A DNA stretch of 64,000 bases from Gautieria morchelliformis. Its lineage: Eukaryota; Basidiomycota; Agaricomycetes; Gomphales; Gomphaceae. The stretch covers positions 78,704-142,703 of the forward strand of contig WHVA01000292.1 in assembly GCA_015179125.1 (NCBI GenBank), read 5' to 3'. Shown here in pieces: positions 1 through 12,713 of the stretch. A program made the position numbers and the translations under genes. Positions within the stretch are counted from its first letter, which is position 1; every line of letters begins with the position of its first letter. The notes beneath the pieces were generated by a model. That model made no database searches and was not told the DNA's origin. It saw only the letters and a program-made list of their open reading frames with translations.

Positions 1-148
1 CACCTGGCTACTGAAACCAAAGTAGCATTCAATTCTGAGTATTCATGTCTGTACAGTATGTACACAATGGTGAGACCTGCTTCATCAGGCCATGTTCACT
101 AGAATATTTTTGCTGCAGTAGCGGAGCACAACCAATTGATACGCTTGG

Positions 149-886
149 TCAGCGACTCAATATAGATACCTGTCCACCTAGTAGCGCCGAACGCGTGGAT
201 GTGTTCGACACGTGTCTACTGTACAAATTGTATACATAGTTGTTCACACATAAAGACTGGAAGCTAAAAAAACAAATACAATTATAAATTTTTTTATACA
301 TTCTCCAAAGTCCTGGAATGTGCTCTGCACTGTGATCCCCTGCCAAAATTTCCAGGGTCTCCTTGTGGATGGCGAGCATTTCTTCGTTGAATTTCTCATG
401 CTTCACCTGCTGCTCCTTCATATATGCAACCTCCTCATTTGAACAACCAATACAAGAGGGAGGCACCAGGCGGCAGCGCTTCAAGCTGTCCGTGGTCAAC
501 ACACTGGAGGGAATCTCGAGCGCACTCCCAGTTCTCTGATGTGGAACCGCCAGAGCCCAACAGGGATCCCCTCTTGCGCCGCTTGGGTGGCTGGCGCATG
601 CGCGCTCGCAATGGTTCTGAGAGTTTTGGGGGAGCGAGGGGGTTGTCAGCTGTAGGGAGGAGGCGACACCGAGGATAATGCCGTGCTGGATGCTCTCCGC
701 CTCACACCGGAAGGGGAGGCAGGTACGCTTGGTATGCTTGCGAGCCAGGCACCGATGTCCAGCGCCAATAAGACAGACGCCGCGGCGATTGCGGCAGGAG
801 AAGGCAGCGGGGCGGGTGGCTGGAAGCGTCGTGGGCGGGTGGCATATCGTTGGTGGTGGTGGTGTTAATCTTCTGGCGCGCATCAA
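149..886 (-). CDS. weak open reading frame, unknown
   Basis: An uninterrupted 245-codon reading on the minus strand. The first ~150 residues are Pro/Ser/Cys/Arg rich and look non-coding, but the last ~60 contain a charged helical stretch (EEVAYMKEQQVKHEKFNEEM, then LAIHKETLEILAG) typical of a coiled coil. A second minus frame over 440-640 also gives a plausible basic stretch (PPKRRKRGSLLGSGGS), so the real gene, if any, may be spliced or frame-broken and only its 3' exon (about 290-440) may be genuine. No family recognised. Confidence 0.2.
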   Translation of the reverse strand: MMRARRLTPPPPTICHPPTTLPATRPAAFSCRNRRGVCLIGAGHRCLARKHTKRTCLPFRCEAESIQHGIILGVASSLQLTTPSLPQNSQNHCERACASHPSGARGDPCWALAVPHQRTGSALEIPSSVLTTDSLKRCRLVPPSCIGCSNEEVAYMKEQQVKHEKFNEEMLAIHKETLEILAGDHSAEHIPGLWRMYKKIYNCICFFSFQSLCVNNYVYNLYSRHVSNTSTRSALLGGQVSILSR

Positions 887-2330
887 CTATAAGTCACGTG
901 CGCAGTTGTGGACGCGACTGACTCTTAATGCTAATGTTCCCACGACCGATATCTTTTGTTGAGACCGGCATGGCCCGAACAGACCCAAAACCCCCAGCAA
1001 AAATAGTCTAGTAGACTGTTACATGCTATTGTGAGCAAGGGTTCTGCCGAGCGCACGCCGGCATCCTCTAGTCTTCTAATCGTGAAGAATCAAGAACTAG
1101 GTTCGAGTCTAGTGGAACTCGCCACGCAGTAGCGAGCTAGTAGATCATGTGATCGTCGTGATCATTGCAGGACTCGTCCGTCCCATATCTTTTCGTGTTT
1201 TCTGAGGCGTCCTGAGGAAGTCCATATACAGTCTGGACTTGTAGCTGGAGTCAGAAGGGTGCAGGCATCTGATGAACCGAGCCTACGTCGCGCAGCCGCA
1301 CCTCGGATCATCGAAGAGTGTTGCAGGGTCCCATGGACTTGAATGATGTAGGTCTCAAGGGACACAGCTGAAGAGGGGATTTTCTTTGCTGTCATGATGC
1401 AGAAATTGCTCCGAGCGGCCAAGTGCACACCTAATATGAGATGCTTTCCAGGTTGTGTTATGACCGCCACCGACGGCGACAGAAACCACATACATCATCC
1501 AGCACACGAATCGCATCCCCCGGGGTTTCATACGTTGGATAACTGACGATTCTAAGCTAACAGCACATGAAAATACCCGAAATCAACACATGATTTTTTT
1601 AAACTTAATCCCTGGCAGCTCTCACCTCATATTGGAATGTAGTAGTCTTTCCCGGGCGTTGCGGATAGCAAGGTTGGTATAAGATAGGCCACCGTTTTAA
1701 ATTGTGAGTGTTTGATGGCTTGTTTATACCGTGTATTAATGGTCATCAGCAGGTGTGTTTGTTCTATCTATCCCATATCTCTCGGTCTCTCAACTTGCTT
1801 TGGGCCTGGCCAATAAAACCCTCGCTGAGTTTGCTCCTCTGCGCAATTCCCTCGTCACCTCTCTCCTCTGCGTCGCGTATTTCGGGCATCTGAACAGGCA
1901 GTGGTGCCGATTTATCTGACAACATGCACGCCGGGCATTTCGGCGCTTCCTTGTCGATCTTTGCTATGTGTTTGTTAAGCGCCACATGCCCGGTTCTGAG
2001 CTATACAAGGCTGGGCACTCATACAGTTAAGCGGGTGCTGTTAGCGGCCGTAGTCGGCATTTTGCTTAGCTAGCATTTGAGCTGTCCACTCAGTCGAAAG
2101 CATAGCGGTTCGTTCTGAATCCCTGCTTGAGAGTGACACCAGCTCCTTTTAACTCACGTCCTTGCCATCCTTCAATTCAAATGTTTCACATTCGTTAACC
2201 CACTCTACGGACCTAATTCGACCTCCTGCTTGTACTCACTCTCGCTGCCCCGGAGGCTTCTTCGTCTTTCTCCGCCGGACTTCAAGGCAGTCATCTTCAT
2301 CTTAACCTCGACATCCAAGTTGCATTCGAA
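887..2330. other. intergenic, no supported gene
   Basis: Only short readings without domain features. The interval 2150-2330 just before the first receptor pseudogene is C/T rich, as is usual upstream of fungal start codons. I see nothing else that can be supported. Confidence 0.5.
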
Positions 2331-3845
2331 ATGATATCTGCAACCGCAATCACGTGTATCACACTCTATATGGTCGCGGGGTGCAGCTTGCTGCTACTCC
2401 TTTGTACTTATTATTTTGTCAAAACTTTGCCGCAGAGGAAGAATCCAGTCCTGGTCAACCTGGTTTTGATATCGTTGTTAATCACTATACCTCCGGTCAT
2501 GTTGTACGTCCCCTAATTCAAGGTCGATCGCCGTCGTCTCACTGCGGTGTCATGCTTATGAGCAGACTATTCACCGGCCAACAAGGAGGAATAACTATAC
2601 CTTGGATCTGTATCCTCCAATCAGCCTTGATAGACGGCATGGCGCCAATGTAAGCAGCTTAGAAGGATCACACAACAATTAACGACCTCGTGAAACTAGA
2701 TTTTTTGTTGCCCTGGTCGCTCTTGTCATTCAGGTACATTTCGCAACATAATTTGAGGATTTGACGACTAAAAACAGACTTTGGGCTTGTCGATATGATT
2801 AAAGACATGGCTTGAATTAAGAGCGATTGTTCGGAATACGACCTCTATTTCGTCGAGATCTGTCTGGTTACAATGGACAGTGCGTACAGTCTAGTTGCTG
2901 ACACTTTCGAAACCTGATGGAATGAGCCGTTTTACATCCAGTTCCTTGTTGCTCCATACGTGGTATATATGTTTTGGTTTATGGCCTCTTTAACGGTCTG
3001 CCTGCGCCCTAAATTCATACCTCATGGTGTTCTGACGTACGCTATCAATCTTACTGATATAGCAATCGCTACAACCGTCAGCAATAGTGTTACTACACCC
3101 GTTTTATTACTGCACCAATAATGCCACTGGCAACCTTGTGTATGTTATCATTATTCGGCAGCGAACCACATTCAGACCTTTGGTATCCTTTGATAGGCGA
3201 AATCAACTCGGTTACTTTGTGGTTACTTGCGCCGTCATAGCCATTTTTCTGGAAGGTGTGCACCTTTGTTGCCGGATCAGTTTCAGGATATATGGCGTCA
3301 TCTTAAGAACCTGACATACTTACTGTAACATGCTGTACAGTCTGGACTACCTATTTTGTGATCGCATGCCTCCGGCGTTGTCGGGTGTCCAGAGATCTTT
3401 CATATGCATCAAGGTTGTATCGTACAAGCCTTCACATGTATATGCGACTTTGCATATTCACTGTTATCCAATTATTTCCGATACTGTGAGTTGTGTATGC
3501 GGGCAAGCATGACGTTGTAGTCGCTGATCTCATGCATGTATAGCCTGACCGCCATCAACTATCGGCCCTCACCACAACCCCCACCTACATTGATACCAAG
3601 GGAGGCGACAGAGATTATGGAGTGCACGTGTAAGCTCTGGAACGACCTTTCCCGGCAGTGCTATCTTTAAGGATACTTTAATAGACCCATTGGCAGTCTT
3701 TTTAGTCTTTGGGACGCAAAGCGTAAGTTACACACCCCATGCGCAAGTGTTCCCGAGTTCATGCTCATCTCTTGGCTCCTTTCAGGCCGTGTTGCGAGCG
3801 TGGAAGATCTTGCCACAAACATCCCAAGTCGACGAGCAGGCCTGA
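2331..3845 (+). pseudogene. seven-transmembrane receptor-like pseudogene, copy 1
   Basis: The first exon (from ATG 2331) encodes a membrane helix, the motif KTLPQRKNP and a second helix, closely matching the copy at 5324. Further exon fragments can be followed: FFVALVALVIQ near 2700, a KTWLELRAIVRNTTSI segment near 2815-2850, a helix beginning FLVAPYVVYM near 2940, and a last exon that begins GCC at 3786 and ends AVLRAWKIL...DEQA with TGA at 3843-3845. Introns have GT/AG borders at the same places as in copy 2. The gene is broken: a TAA stands where copy 2 has CAA (about 2514), another stop lies in the third exon (near 2807), and the reading is lost after the first stop. The arrangement resembles a fungal G-protein-coupled receptor, but I cannot assign it to a subfamily (it is not an obvious STE3 pheromone receptor). 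Confidence 0.6.
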
Positions 3846-5323
3846 AGTACTGACCATATGCTGGATCCAACGATGCCGTATTCGTTTGACTGTTCGGTGT
3901 TGCAGTTTGGTAATTGTCTGATGGCGATGATACATCAAGTCAGTCATGTAGCGTGAGTCCCGGACGATTGTAGAAGAAATGTAACAGTGGACATATTTCG
4001 CACCCTTCCATGACGGTGTCTTTGAGTGCCCAGTTATCACTTAGACCAGTCAACTGACCTATCTACTACCTTGACCAGTCTGTGAGCCAGTTACATGAAT
4101 TGTCCTCAGACTTCTGGGAACCCCGGAGACGTTCAGATAGACTGTCACCTCACCTAATTTGCGTCTTTTGCCGTCGTTTTGAAGTATCGCGATATGAGTG
4201 TATGCCGGCTTCGTCAAAACCGTATTCTTTTCAATTGTTCCGTGTCACTTTGGAGATTCGTTTATTGGTAGATTTAGTTGCAGTGTGAGCTCTGTTAGCC
4301 TTTTCCCCCCCGGAGGGCACGCAACAATCACGCCGCGTACTGGGTATTGAACTAGCTGCACTTGCAAGGTTCACGGAAGAACTTCAATCGGGTTCTCGAG
4401 TCGACAATTAACTTGAACGAAGGACGTCACATGCAGAACTTCGTGGGAGGTACCGTGGCTTCAACACGGGCGGCCGTCAGACGCTGTATCGGCCTAGCTA
4501 CTAGCAGTGCCACTTGGTACGGGGAATGCGTGTCTGCCGGTAAATGATTGAATATTACTTATTTCAAGGGATGCTGCAATACTCTACCAGAGCTAGAAAA
4601 TTTCTGAAATAATCACTGGTCTGTATATTGACGCCACAAAGGACCTCCGTTTGCCGTGATGAGTAGCGAGTAGCACGTGGGTCTATCGAGTTCAGAATTC
4701 CGCAGATGTATTTGGACTCATAGAAGCGATCAGCACTTAAGTACATCATCTGATGTCCATCCCGGGTCCGCTGGGGTAAACAAGCCAAGAAGTACCACTG
4801 TACAAGATAGACAGGATTATTTCGCGGTCACTATTGCGTGTATAATTTCCTAAAAGAACAAATCCTACCTGAAAACGGTAGAAGCAACCGCGTGCAAAAT
4901 TTGGCAACGAAACTCCAGCTTGTTTGAAGCGGAGTCTGAGTCCTATTGGAGACGGCCGGCATTGCTTCCGGCCGCAAAAATGATGTAAATCCTGATGATG
5001 AGCCTGTGCCTCGCACTTGAGCTGATGCTTACTGTAAGGCTGGAGATAGCAGTGTCTCTGATTATCTTGGAAACCACTGGTGGCTGCCGTTAGGCAAAGA
5101 CTGACACAGTCGGTTCCTTTGAGTTAGCATCTCTGGTGGCAATATTATATTTTAAACCGGCAGTCCCGGATATCAGCCATGTTTCTGCTGGTAGGCCAGT
5201 CCTTCAAACTTGCTTCTCCTACCCTTTCAAGTCCTTTCGCCGCATAGGCAGCTGCTTTGACCTCTTCTCCTTCCACGACAGAATTTCCGTCGATCCCCCG
5301 GCCCAGAGCCACAGAACATAGCC
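3846..5323. other. intergenic between receptor copies
   Basis: No convincing coding sequence. The stretch 5210-5323 is pyrimidine rich and matches 2210-2330 in style, so the 5' flank was probably duplicated together with the receptor gene. Confidence 0.45.
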
Positions 5324-6830
5324 ATGATATCCGCAACCGCAGTTGAATGGGTCACACTGAATATGATTGGGGGATGCAGCCTGCTCTTTCTCCTCTGCAC
5401 TTATTATGTCGTTAAAACTTTGCCGCAACGGAAAAATCCATTCCTGATCAACGTGGTGTTGACCTCGTGCTTGGGCACAATACCTTCCCTCATGCTGTGT
5501 GTCTTCCAATTTCAGCACCAGCGTATTAACACTGAATTCATTACAAGGCTATTCACGGGTCAGCAGGGGGGAATAACTATACATTGGATCTGCGTCCTCC
5601 AAGCAGCCTCGATTTTGAGCGTTTTGCCTATGTGAGGATCTTCTGGAGCGTTGTCTATTCTCTAACGATTCTCCCGGAGCAGGTACGGTGTTGCTCAGCT
5701 CACTCTGATCTTTCAGGTACACTGTTTGCGAATAACACTTGGGATAGATAGCTAACACTGTATACATTATGTCATTAACACGATCAAGACGTGGTCAGAC
5801 ATGAGAGCTGCTGTCCAGGGTACGACCAGCATTCTGGACAGATCTGTTTGGTTACGATGGGCGGTCAGTACGGTCGAGTCAATGATGTTGGGGAATCTGA
5901 TGATATATCATGTTTACATACAGCTCATACTCGCACCATATATGGCATTTATTGGCAGGTTTATAGCCTCATTAGTAGTCAGCCTTCGTCATTTCTTCCA
6001 TGTCCCAACTCTGACATGCATTTTAATAATTCTCATGGATATATGATGTACTACTACCATCAGCAAGAGTGGTACTTTTCTCGTTTGATTACTGTTCAAA
6101 CAAGCCTCTCACCGGTGCGAATATGTACGTTCTCTTACCTATTCTACGTAGAATCACCTCTAGAACCGATCGCGATAGGCCGCGAACGCTTTTTGGCTAG
6201 GCTTCATGGTTGTCTGCATGAGCCTGGCTATTCCTTTAGAAGGTTTGTTAGCTAGACACTCTTTCCCAGGAGTCGGCACTCGTGAAATTGACAACATAAT
6301 GACTTTATCTCGTACAGGTTGGACTGCTACTTATGTTTACTTTTGCCTCCAGCGCAGTCGCGTGTCTGGAGATCTTGCCCATGCTTCAAGCTCGATTCGT
6401 GCAAACGTTCACATGTTTGTACGACTCCTGATATTCACGAACATACAACTAGGTCCGATATTGTGAGTTGTGCTATCCTGGTGGTCGTGTTGTGGCTGTC
6501 GTTAACCCCATTCCATATAGCCTGACGGCCTTGAACAACTTGAACCGGGTCTCTCTCGATCCAGTGGCTGTTAGGAATGCTACACAGATCACGGAGAGCA
6601 TGTGTGAGCATTGATTTAAACTTTTCCTAGCGCCACATCGTTGAAGACAGTTGATCAAAGACGCATTGGGAGTGTTTTTCGTCTTCGGCAAGCAAAGGGT
6701 GAGTATCAGTATCCTGCGCTGCATCTGGTATTCCTGAGTGAATGGTAACCTTGGGATCCTTCAGACTGTCTTGCAAGCATGGAAGATCTGGCCGTCAACG
6801 GAAACTGAAAAGGAGCACTTGGAATGTTAG
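5324..6830 (+). pseudogene. seven-transmembrane receptor-like gene, copy 2 (probably decayed)
   Basis: Tandem paralogue of the sequence at 2331. Exon 1 (5324 to about 5632) is open for ~103 codons: two membrane helices, KTLPQRKNP, the segment LFTGQQGGITIHWIC, then a GTGAGG donor. Exon 2 reads YGVAQLTLIFQ. Exon 3 carries KTWSDMRAAVQGTTSI (near 5788). Exon 4 gives a helix beginning LILAPYMAFI after a TACAG acceptor (5921). The last exons end FVFGKQR then TVLQAWKIWPSTETEKEHLEC with TAG at 6828-6830. Compared with copy 1 the acceptor before exon 3 has lost its AG, and TGA follows the helix at about 6045, so I treat it as a probable pseudogene. It is better preserved than copy 1, and a functional alternative splice form cannot be excluded. 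Confidence 0.55.
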
Positions 6831-7634
6831 CGTATGCTTGCTCCGGCAAGTACCACACTCGTTTTAGTTCCTATGCTTCCCGTAATCGTGTTGAGTTCAT
6901 GATTCCCGTTACACTCGTTATTTGTGAATCCAATTATAGTAGAAGCTCTGTTATAAGAATTTCCCGCCAGTCTAGAGGTTAGTGGCTGCACCTCATATCG
7001 ATTGTCTGATGGCCCTAGACATTTATCGACGTGCAGAAGGGGAGTAGAATTTCTGGAGACTGTGCAAGTTATACTGTCTCACGTATGAATTAGTCTTTCT
7101 ACTCTGCAAGATAGCCGGGCGCTTTGTGTAGAACTGCTCCTCGGTTTCAGGTCTAAAACCAGGGTAATGATCCCTAGTATCAGACCGCTACCCTCCTCAG
7201 CATATTGTCACAACAAAAATACATCGATTGGACAACTCGTAACAGGTTGGTCCAAACTACATGTGGAAGGTAGCTCCCCGGGTTATCACTCCGTTATCCG
7301 GCGCAGTACGTTACTCGCACGGCTGTGATCGGGCACATTTAGTATATCGGTACCACGCAGGCGTGCTTGAAAATACTGTAATTTTCACAAGCACCTAACC
7401 TTGATAATACCTCTTGGTAGCCAGGCTCTGCAATCCGGTGTGTAAATCTTGCCCAGGAACGAGACCTTTCGCCGGCGGGCAGGTCCGAGTGTGCCAAGTT
7501 TCGCTTCCTTTTGGACCTGTATTCTCGCCTCGAGGCTGCACCCGGGTCATGTTATGTAAGTTGACGCAGTACCGTAATGGTAACCACATATAGATGCCGG
7601 CGAACGCTACGTCCGTCTTAAGCACTTCGAGCTG
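6831..7634. other. intergenic
   Basis: No supported gene. Several short readings only, with no repeats of note. Confidence 0.5.
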
Positions 7635-8683
7635 ATGGACACCCGCCTTCAACACCCCGAAGCCGACCTGGCAGACTTGCTGCGTCTAATCCGACATGCA
7701 AGGGACTTAGGTCGTCATGAAGAACTCTGCGAGCCTTTGGAGAAGTTCGTCAATGACACCTGGTTCGTCTTGAAGTTTGCAAGAGCTGTTATCCAGGAGG
7801 GATTGGGGCGCAATGAAGGAATCCGAGATTCGATCAATTCCCTAATCGTTGTGGTAGGCGATGTTACCTGACTGCTGATTTGTCACTTGCTATATTACTA
7901 ACACAGTCTCTAGGCTTCTTTCATTTCTGGAGTCCAGGCGCAGTTGATCGCGTTTACATACCAGTCGAACCATACTGGCCTCCAAATCACCACCAATTTC
8001 TTCTTATTTGTTGGTATGACCCTCGATGTCATAGGAGCCGCTACCGGCGTTGTTAGTATTATTCTTGTCCGACAATACGTGGAGCGTTCCAGGTCATTGC
8101 TTACGCACATCACCGAGATTCACCGACGCATATATGAAATTACAAAGAGCATAGACCATGATGCCAAACCCATCAATCACAGGGAAGAGATGGCCAAGCT
8201 GCAGAAAATGTGCGGGGATGTCCAAGACGTATTGGAGGCACATACTTGGCTGTCGACGTTCGATGGAGAATCTGATTCCGATATCCCCAATACCTTCCGG
8301 GCCATCCTCGAGAAAGTTCCCGTCCGCCCGGCTGGAGGTCGAGGTCCACCTCTGCCTTATTTCGTCCTGGTTCCTGTTATCGCAATTACACTTGGCACAT
8401 TGTGCTTTCTGGCATCTGTGCTAGCGTTTGCAGCCTCATCTCAGCTTCGAGATGTTTGGCTTACTGGTGTTATTATTACCATGATCGCGTTCCTCCTAAT
8501 GCTACTTCTTTGGGGTATTCGTAAAGCTGGTAAGTCCGATGGATCCATCGTGCTAGTCCTATTAATTTATGCTTAATTAACGTACCACCGTCAGCGAAGA
8601 AAAAAGGAGCTAATTATAAATCGCTTGAAGAGAGTTTGAGAGATGAATTGCGCCACCCACTGCTTCTCAAGTATCATCAGTAG
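7635..8683 (+). CDS. three-helix membrane protein, unknown function
   Basis: Three exons fit exactly: 7635-7853, 7914-8529 and 8595-8683, giving 924 nt (307 residues plus stop). Intron 1 starts GTAGGC and ends CTCTAG; intron 2 starts GTAAGT and ends GTCAG. The N-terminal ~75 residues are soluble and charged (HARDLGRHEELCEPLEKF). Three hydrophobic helices follow, at roughly residues 90-120, 205-235 and 245-265, with a long charged loop between the first two. The tail is basic (KKKGANY) and ends LRHPLLLKYHQ. A decayed paralogue with the same exon order lies 3 kb downstream, which supports the splice sites. I do not recognise the family. The topology suggests an integral membrane protein with cytosolic N-terminal and loop domains. 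Confidence 0.7.
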
Positions 8684-10692
8684 GGGCCACTTGCGACGGA
8701 GAAGTCCTTGGCTCGCAATGATGGACTAGTTTATGGCGGTGGGTACCTGTATTGCAGTTTACGGCGGATAATCTCTGTGCAGTCTCATCCATACCAGTAA
8801 TCAATCAATTGAGGATCGAGTACTCGAGTGACAAACGGTGATATACCGAGGAATCACAATCTTGCAAGTCCTCCCAAACCTGATTTCATTTCTTAGACCT
8901 TTTACTATTTAGTGCATATGTCCCTAAGTTTACCATCAGACGATGTCTCAAAGATGTGTCTCCAGCGCCTTCCAGGTGCCACGAAATCCATCGAAAATTG
9001 ATTGCCTATGCTGCATACTATCACATACTACTCCCGACGACTTACCTCATTCGGATGGTGATACGTTTCCTCAGTAGATTTGGGACAATTGGCTGCATTA
9101 CGCGAGACAAAGTGACAGTTTGTAGATTGACTGTGTTGAGGTATTCGGCGACGGTCAGACACTGAGACGACTGAATGCGCTGTCACGGGACTGCCGGCGG
9201 TCTATATAGGCCTACGATCATAGGTCGGTTGTCAAAGGAACCCCCACCCACGGTTACGCCTGGTGGCTATGCTGCTCACGATAGGTTCAATGGGTGTATT
9301 CAAGTGGGATATTTTTGTACGGTAGACCTTGATTGCCGTGTAGATCATTAGCGGCAAATTTGTATCGCACGAGTATCAGTGGTACTCACCTGGCCCTCAT
9401 ACGCTGGGCCTCCATGTACCGGCCTTGACATCTCCTGGTACATCATACAGCGTGGCTTAATGTGTGTCCGTGAGCAGGAAGTTGTCAAAAACCAAGGATA
9501 CGTGGGGTTGGTTCCATGGGCAGCTAAGGTGCCCTCCTGTGTATCATGCTATTGCCTTAGAGGCTGAGGAGTCGAGGCCAATAACCTCATGCGGCGGTCG
9601 TCATCGATATGCCACTATGCATGTTGTGATGGAGCCCATAAATTAGGACAATATGATGCTCATGAATAATCTGTCATCATCGATATGCCACTATGCATGT
9701 TGTGATGGAGCCCATGAATTAGGACAATATGATGCCCATGAATTGTTAGTAGTTGAACGATAAACGTTAAAGCTCACAGTAAATTCACATTAAGGCGAAG
9801 TGCTCCAGATTATGATTCTCAGAGCTAACCTGCCTATACTACTGGCGGGACTATATCAATGGCGAATTAAATTGAATACTAGTCCGCCGGGAGACAGGTC
9901 ACAGAACTTGCAGCCATTCAAACAAAGATATTTTTAGGTTTTCAGAGAATCCTGGAGCTATGCATGTGAGAGTTCAGCAAGACTAGCTGAGTATGGGATC
10001 GGTAATTTGCTGTATCTCGTCAAATGAGCTAAGCTAAGCCTTGTCTTCGCCTTCGGATTCCTTTCCCACATAAATATTTCCAGATGCCGTGTCATATGCA
10101 AGGAATGTTTGGAACAGTGCCAAATGACATAGGAGTAAGCGTTGGCACTGATGGTATGATGTCCGAGGGCTTGAAGTTCGCCCGGGTATTCTTTTCCTGG
10201 GAATCCTGAGCCAATCAAGCAGAAAAAGCCATATGAATTTTACCTGCCCGAGAGTTTAAGTACTAGACATCAAGCTTTCAACAAATTTCAAATTTCAAGC
10301 TTTTTCAAGCTTCAAGGCCCAGGCGCCCAGGACCGGCGCAATGATCGTGACGTAGAATGTGACTATATTGTGACATTACATAATTGGCCCGGGACGTGGT
10401 TCCGTCCACAGCAAAAAGGCGGCCAACATTGCAAATGAGCTTTTCTCCTGAAACTTTCACGTTGTTGATTCTTCCATGTTTCACTGAAACCGGGAATAAT
10501 GCCCTCAGCTAGTAAGTATAGTAGTCGGACAGCGGCTGTGTGCCTATGTGTGCCAAATTCAGGTCTCAGCGATCGCCTCCTTATAATTACTGCAAGGGCG
10601 TGAATAGCCTTGAGGGACCGCATGTAGTGGCTATCACAATGCCCTATAAACCCATAGATGACGTGTCGCCATCTGCCCTTCATCCAGGTTTT
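8684..10692. other. intergenic with one direct repeat
   Basis: No supported gene in about 2 kb. It holds a 76-bp tandem duplication (9601-9746) and an A/T-rich stretch at 10265-10320 made of repeated CAAGCTTT-like words. Confidence 0.5.
9601..9746. repeat. 76-bp tandem duplication
   Basis: The unit beginning TCATCGATATGCCACTATGC at 9601 is repeated at 9677 with only a few changes over about 70 bp. The copies abut directly, as expected for a recent local duplication. Confidence 0.9.
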
Positions 10693-12023
10693 ATGACATC
10701 CCACACTCTCGTGACACTTCACACCGAAGCTGACCAGGAAGACTTGTTCCATCTCACAGAGGGGGCAAGGAAGTTAGGTCGTGATGAAGAATTTCTTTGG
10801 AGAGGTTTGTGAATGACACCGCTCGCCTTGAGTTTCGCCAGACCTGTCATCGAAGAGGAACCGGGACCCAATGATGGAGGGCGTGAGTCTATCAATTCCC
10901 TTATCGTCATGGTAAGAGGTTGCTACCTGAATGCTAATTCACTTGTGACTGATTTTGCTGGCACTTGTGTTAAGACCTCCGAGTCTTTCATCTCTGGAGT
11001 AAAGGCGCAGTTAATTGCGTTCACGTACCAATCGAACCATACTGTCCTCCGAATCACCACCAATATCTTCTTATTCGTTGGTATGACGCTCGATGTCATA
11101 GGAGCTGCCACTGGCGTTGTCAGCGCTATCCTCGTGTTCTAGGTCGTTATTTATGTACATCATTGAGGTCCATCGGCGCGTATTCGGAATTACCAAGAAA
11201 TTCCATCATGATTCCAAGCCTCATCATGACAAAGTTAGAGAACTAGATGGCAAGGCTGACCAATATGTGCGTCGACATTCCAAAATGTATTGGACACACA
11301 CGGTCCCCTACGTCTTACAAAACAGCGATATTTCGGACGAGACCGCCGATATTTCTATCGGAGCTCCTTGAATCGTTTGGCGTCACCTCGATTAGAGGTC
11401 CACCCCTACCTTATTTTGCCCTGGTGCCTGTGACTGCCATTGCTTTTGGCACAACATGCCTCCTAGTATTAGAGTGCTTGGATTTGTGGCCTTGTCTCAA
11501 CTTCAAGGCATTTGGATTACTGAAGTTGTCATTACCCTGTTGTGAATCGTGTTGTGAATCGTGTTGTGAATCGTCGTAACTCGCCATGTTAGTATAGCCT
11601 GCAGCATGAACCGGCACTATCCCGGTGCTATCCATGTTCAGATGCAACTCCTATCTAGTTCCCACTCCGCTGACCTCTGACTGAGCGCCCATACCTTCGA
11701 CACTTGTATATGTAGCTAGCCCAGTAGTTACAACAAATACATCGGTTTCAGCCCTTTCAGCTGCACTGCAGCTCCGTTTAGTGTTACAGCTAGAGTTAGC
11801 TAACACTCGAGTTCCGTCTGTTTCTGCGCTCAGCGCACCGAGTTCTGTTCCACCCTTTGTCTCTCTCCGCCTCCCTCCTCGCATTCTAACAACATACCCT
11901 ACTTGCCCTGGGCCTAATGCTACTTTTGTGGGGTGTTCGTAAAGCTGGTACGCCCCAAAGAATAAAGGTGCCAATTACAAATCACTCGAATGCAGCTTGA
12001 GATATCAGCTGCGTATCCCATAA
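10693..12023 (+). pseudogene. decayed paralogue of the three-helix membrane protein gene
   Basis: It parallels 7635-8683 throughout: EADQEDLFHLTEGARKLGRD in the first exon, SINSLIVM followed by a GTAAGA donor (about 10912), then SESFISGVKAQLIAFTYQSN and the first membrane helix, GPPLPYFALVPV for the second helix, and the last segment at 11900-12023 ending at TAA. Breaks: a one-base shift near 10800, a short deletion with stop near 11140, an insertion of about 300 bp between the second-helix region (about 11570) and the third-helix region (about 11900), and near-complete loss of intron 2. The inserted piece begins with three copies of a 12-bp unit. Confidence 0.75.
11538..11573. repeat. 12-bp tandem repeat x3
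   Basis: TGTTGTGAATCG is repeated three times in a row, at the start of the sequence inserted into the decayed membrane-protein gene. Confidence 0.85.
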
Positions 12024-12713
12024 TAGATGATGCTTGCAGCAGAAGCATCCCTGGATTAGGAACACCATTGCTCCTACAATATTGGGTGGCTGTGTCCCAA
12101 TTTTTGAAGGAGAATATTTGTGTTTTCACATTCGGTTTACCGTACAAAATTACTAACGACAAACATATGATGTCGCGAAGGCTAGCCTTCTAATAAATTA
12201 AGGATTTTCGTGTAGAATACCGAAAAAAAATGACACTCTCAAAATTTTATCTGTATGACACACACATGCATATAAGCACTGCGGGAACATACCCCCTGAT
12301 AAATTGGTGGGATGTCCATACCCGGTTTTGGTGGATGGTCCACCACCGGTAGATGGACACTCCACCGGTCCAATGGTGGACCCTCCACCATATACTTCTC
12401 ATGGTAAGTCCACCGGCCACTCAGGGGTCCATGTCCACATCCACTTACAGTGATTGGACTATCCACTCACAATAAGGCCTTTTTTTCATGGATTTCATTT
12501 CCATTGACACATGTGTAGGATTATCCATTAAGTCTTCCAAGGGATATACCAGTAATAATCATTGTATCAATGACTATTAACATAAATAAAAACCAAAAAA
12601 AATACATACCTACCTAGATGCCATCTTGTATTGTAAGGACATATTTACAGGCCAGATTACCGATATAGAAGGTGCCCTTGTAAAGGGATTCGAAGGTGGA
12701 AAATTGTACTTGG

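Noticed and set aside
1040-1110. Possible tRNA gene (GGTTCGAGTC T-loop-like motif)
   Set aside because: No matching acceptor, D or anticodon arms could be folded around it.
2331-6830. STE3 mating-pheromone receptor locus
   Set aside because: Helical proteins, but without the STE3 N-terminal signature and with no pheromone precursor (CAAX) gene seen nearby.
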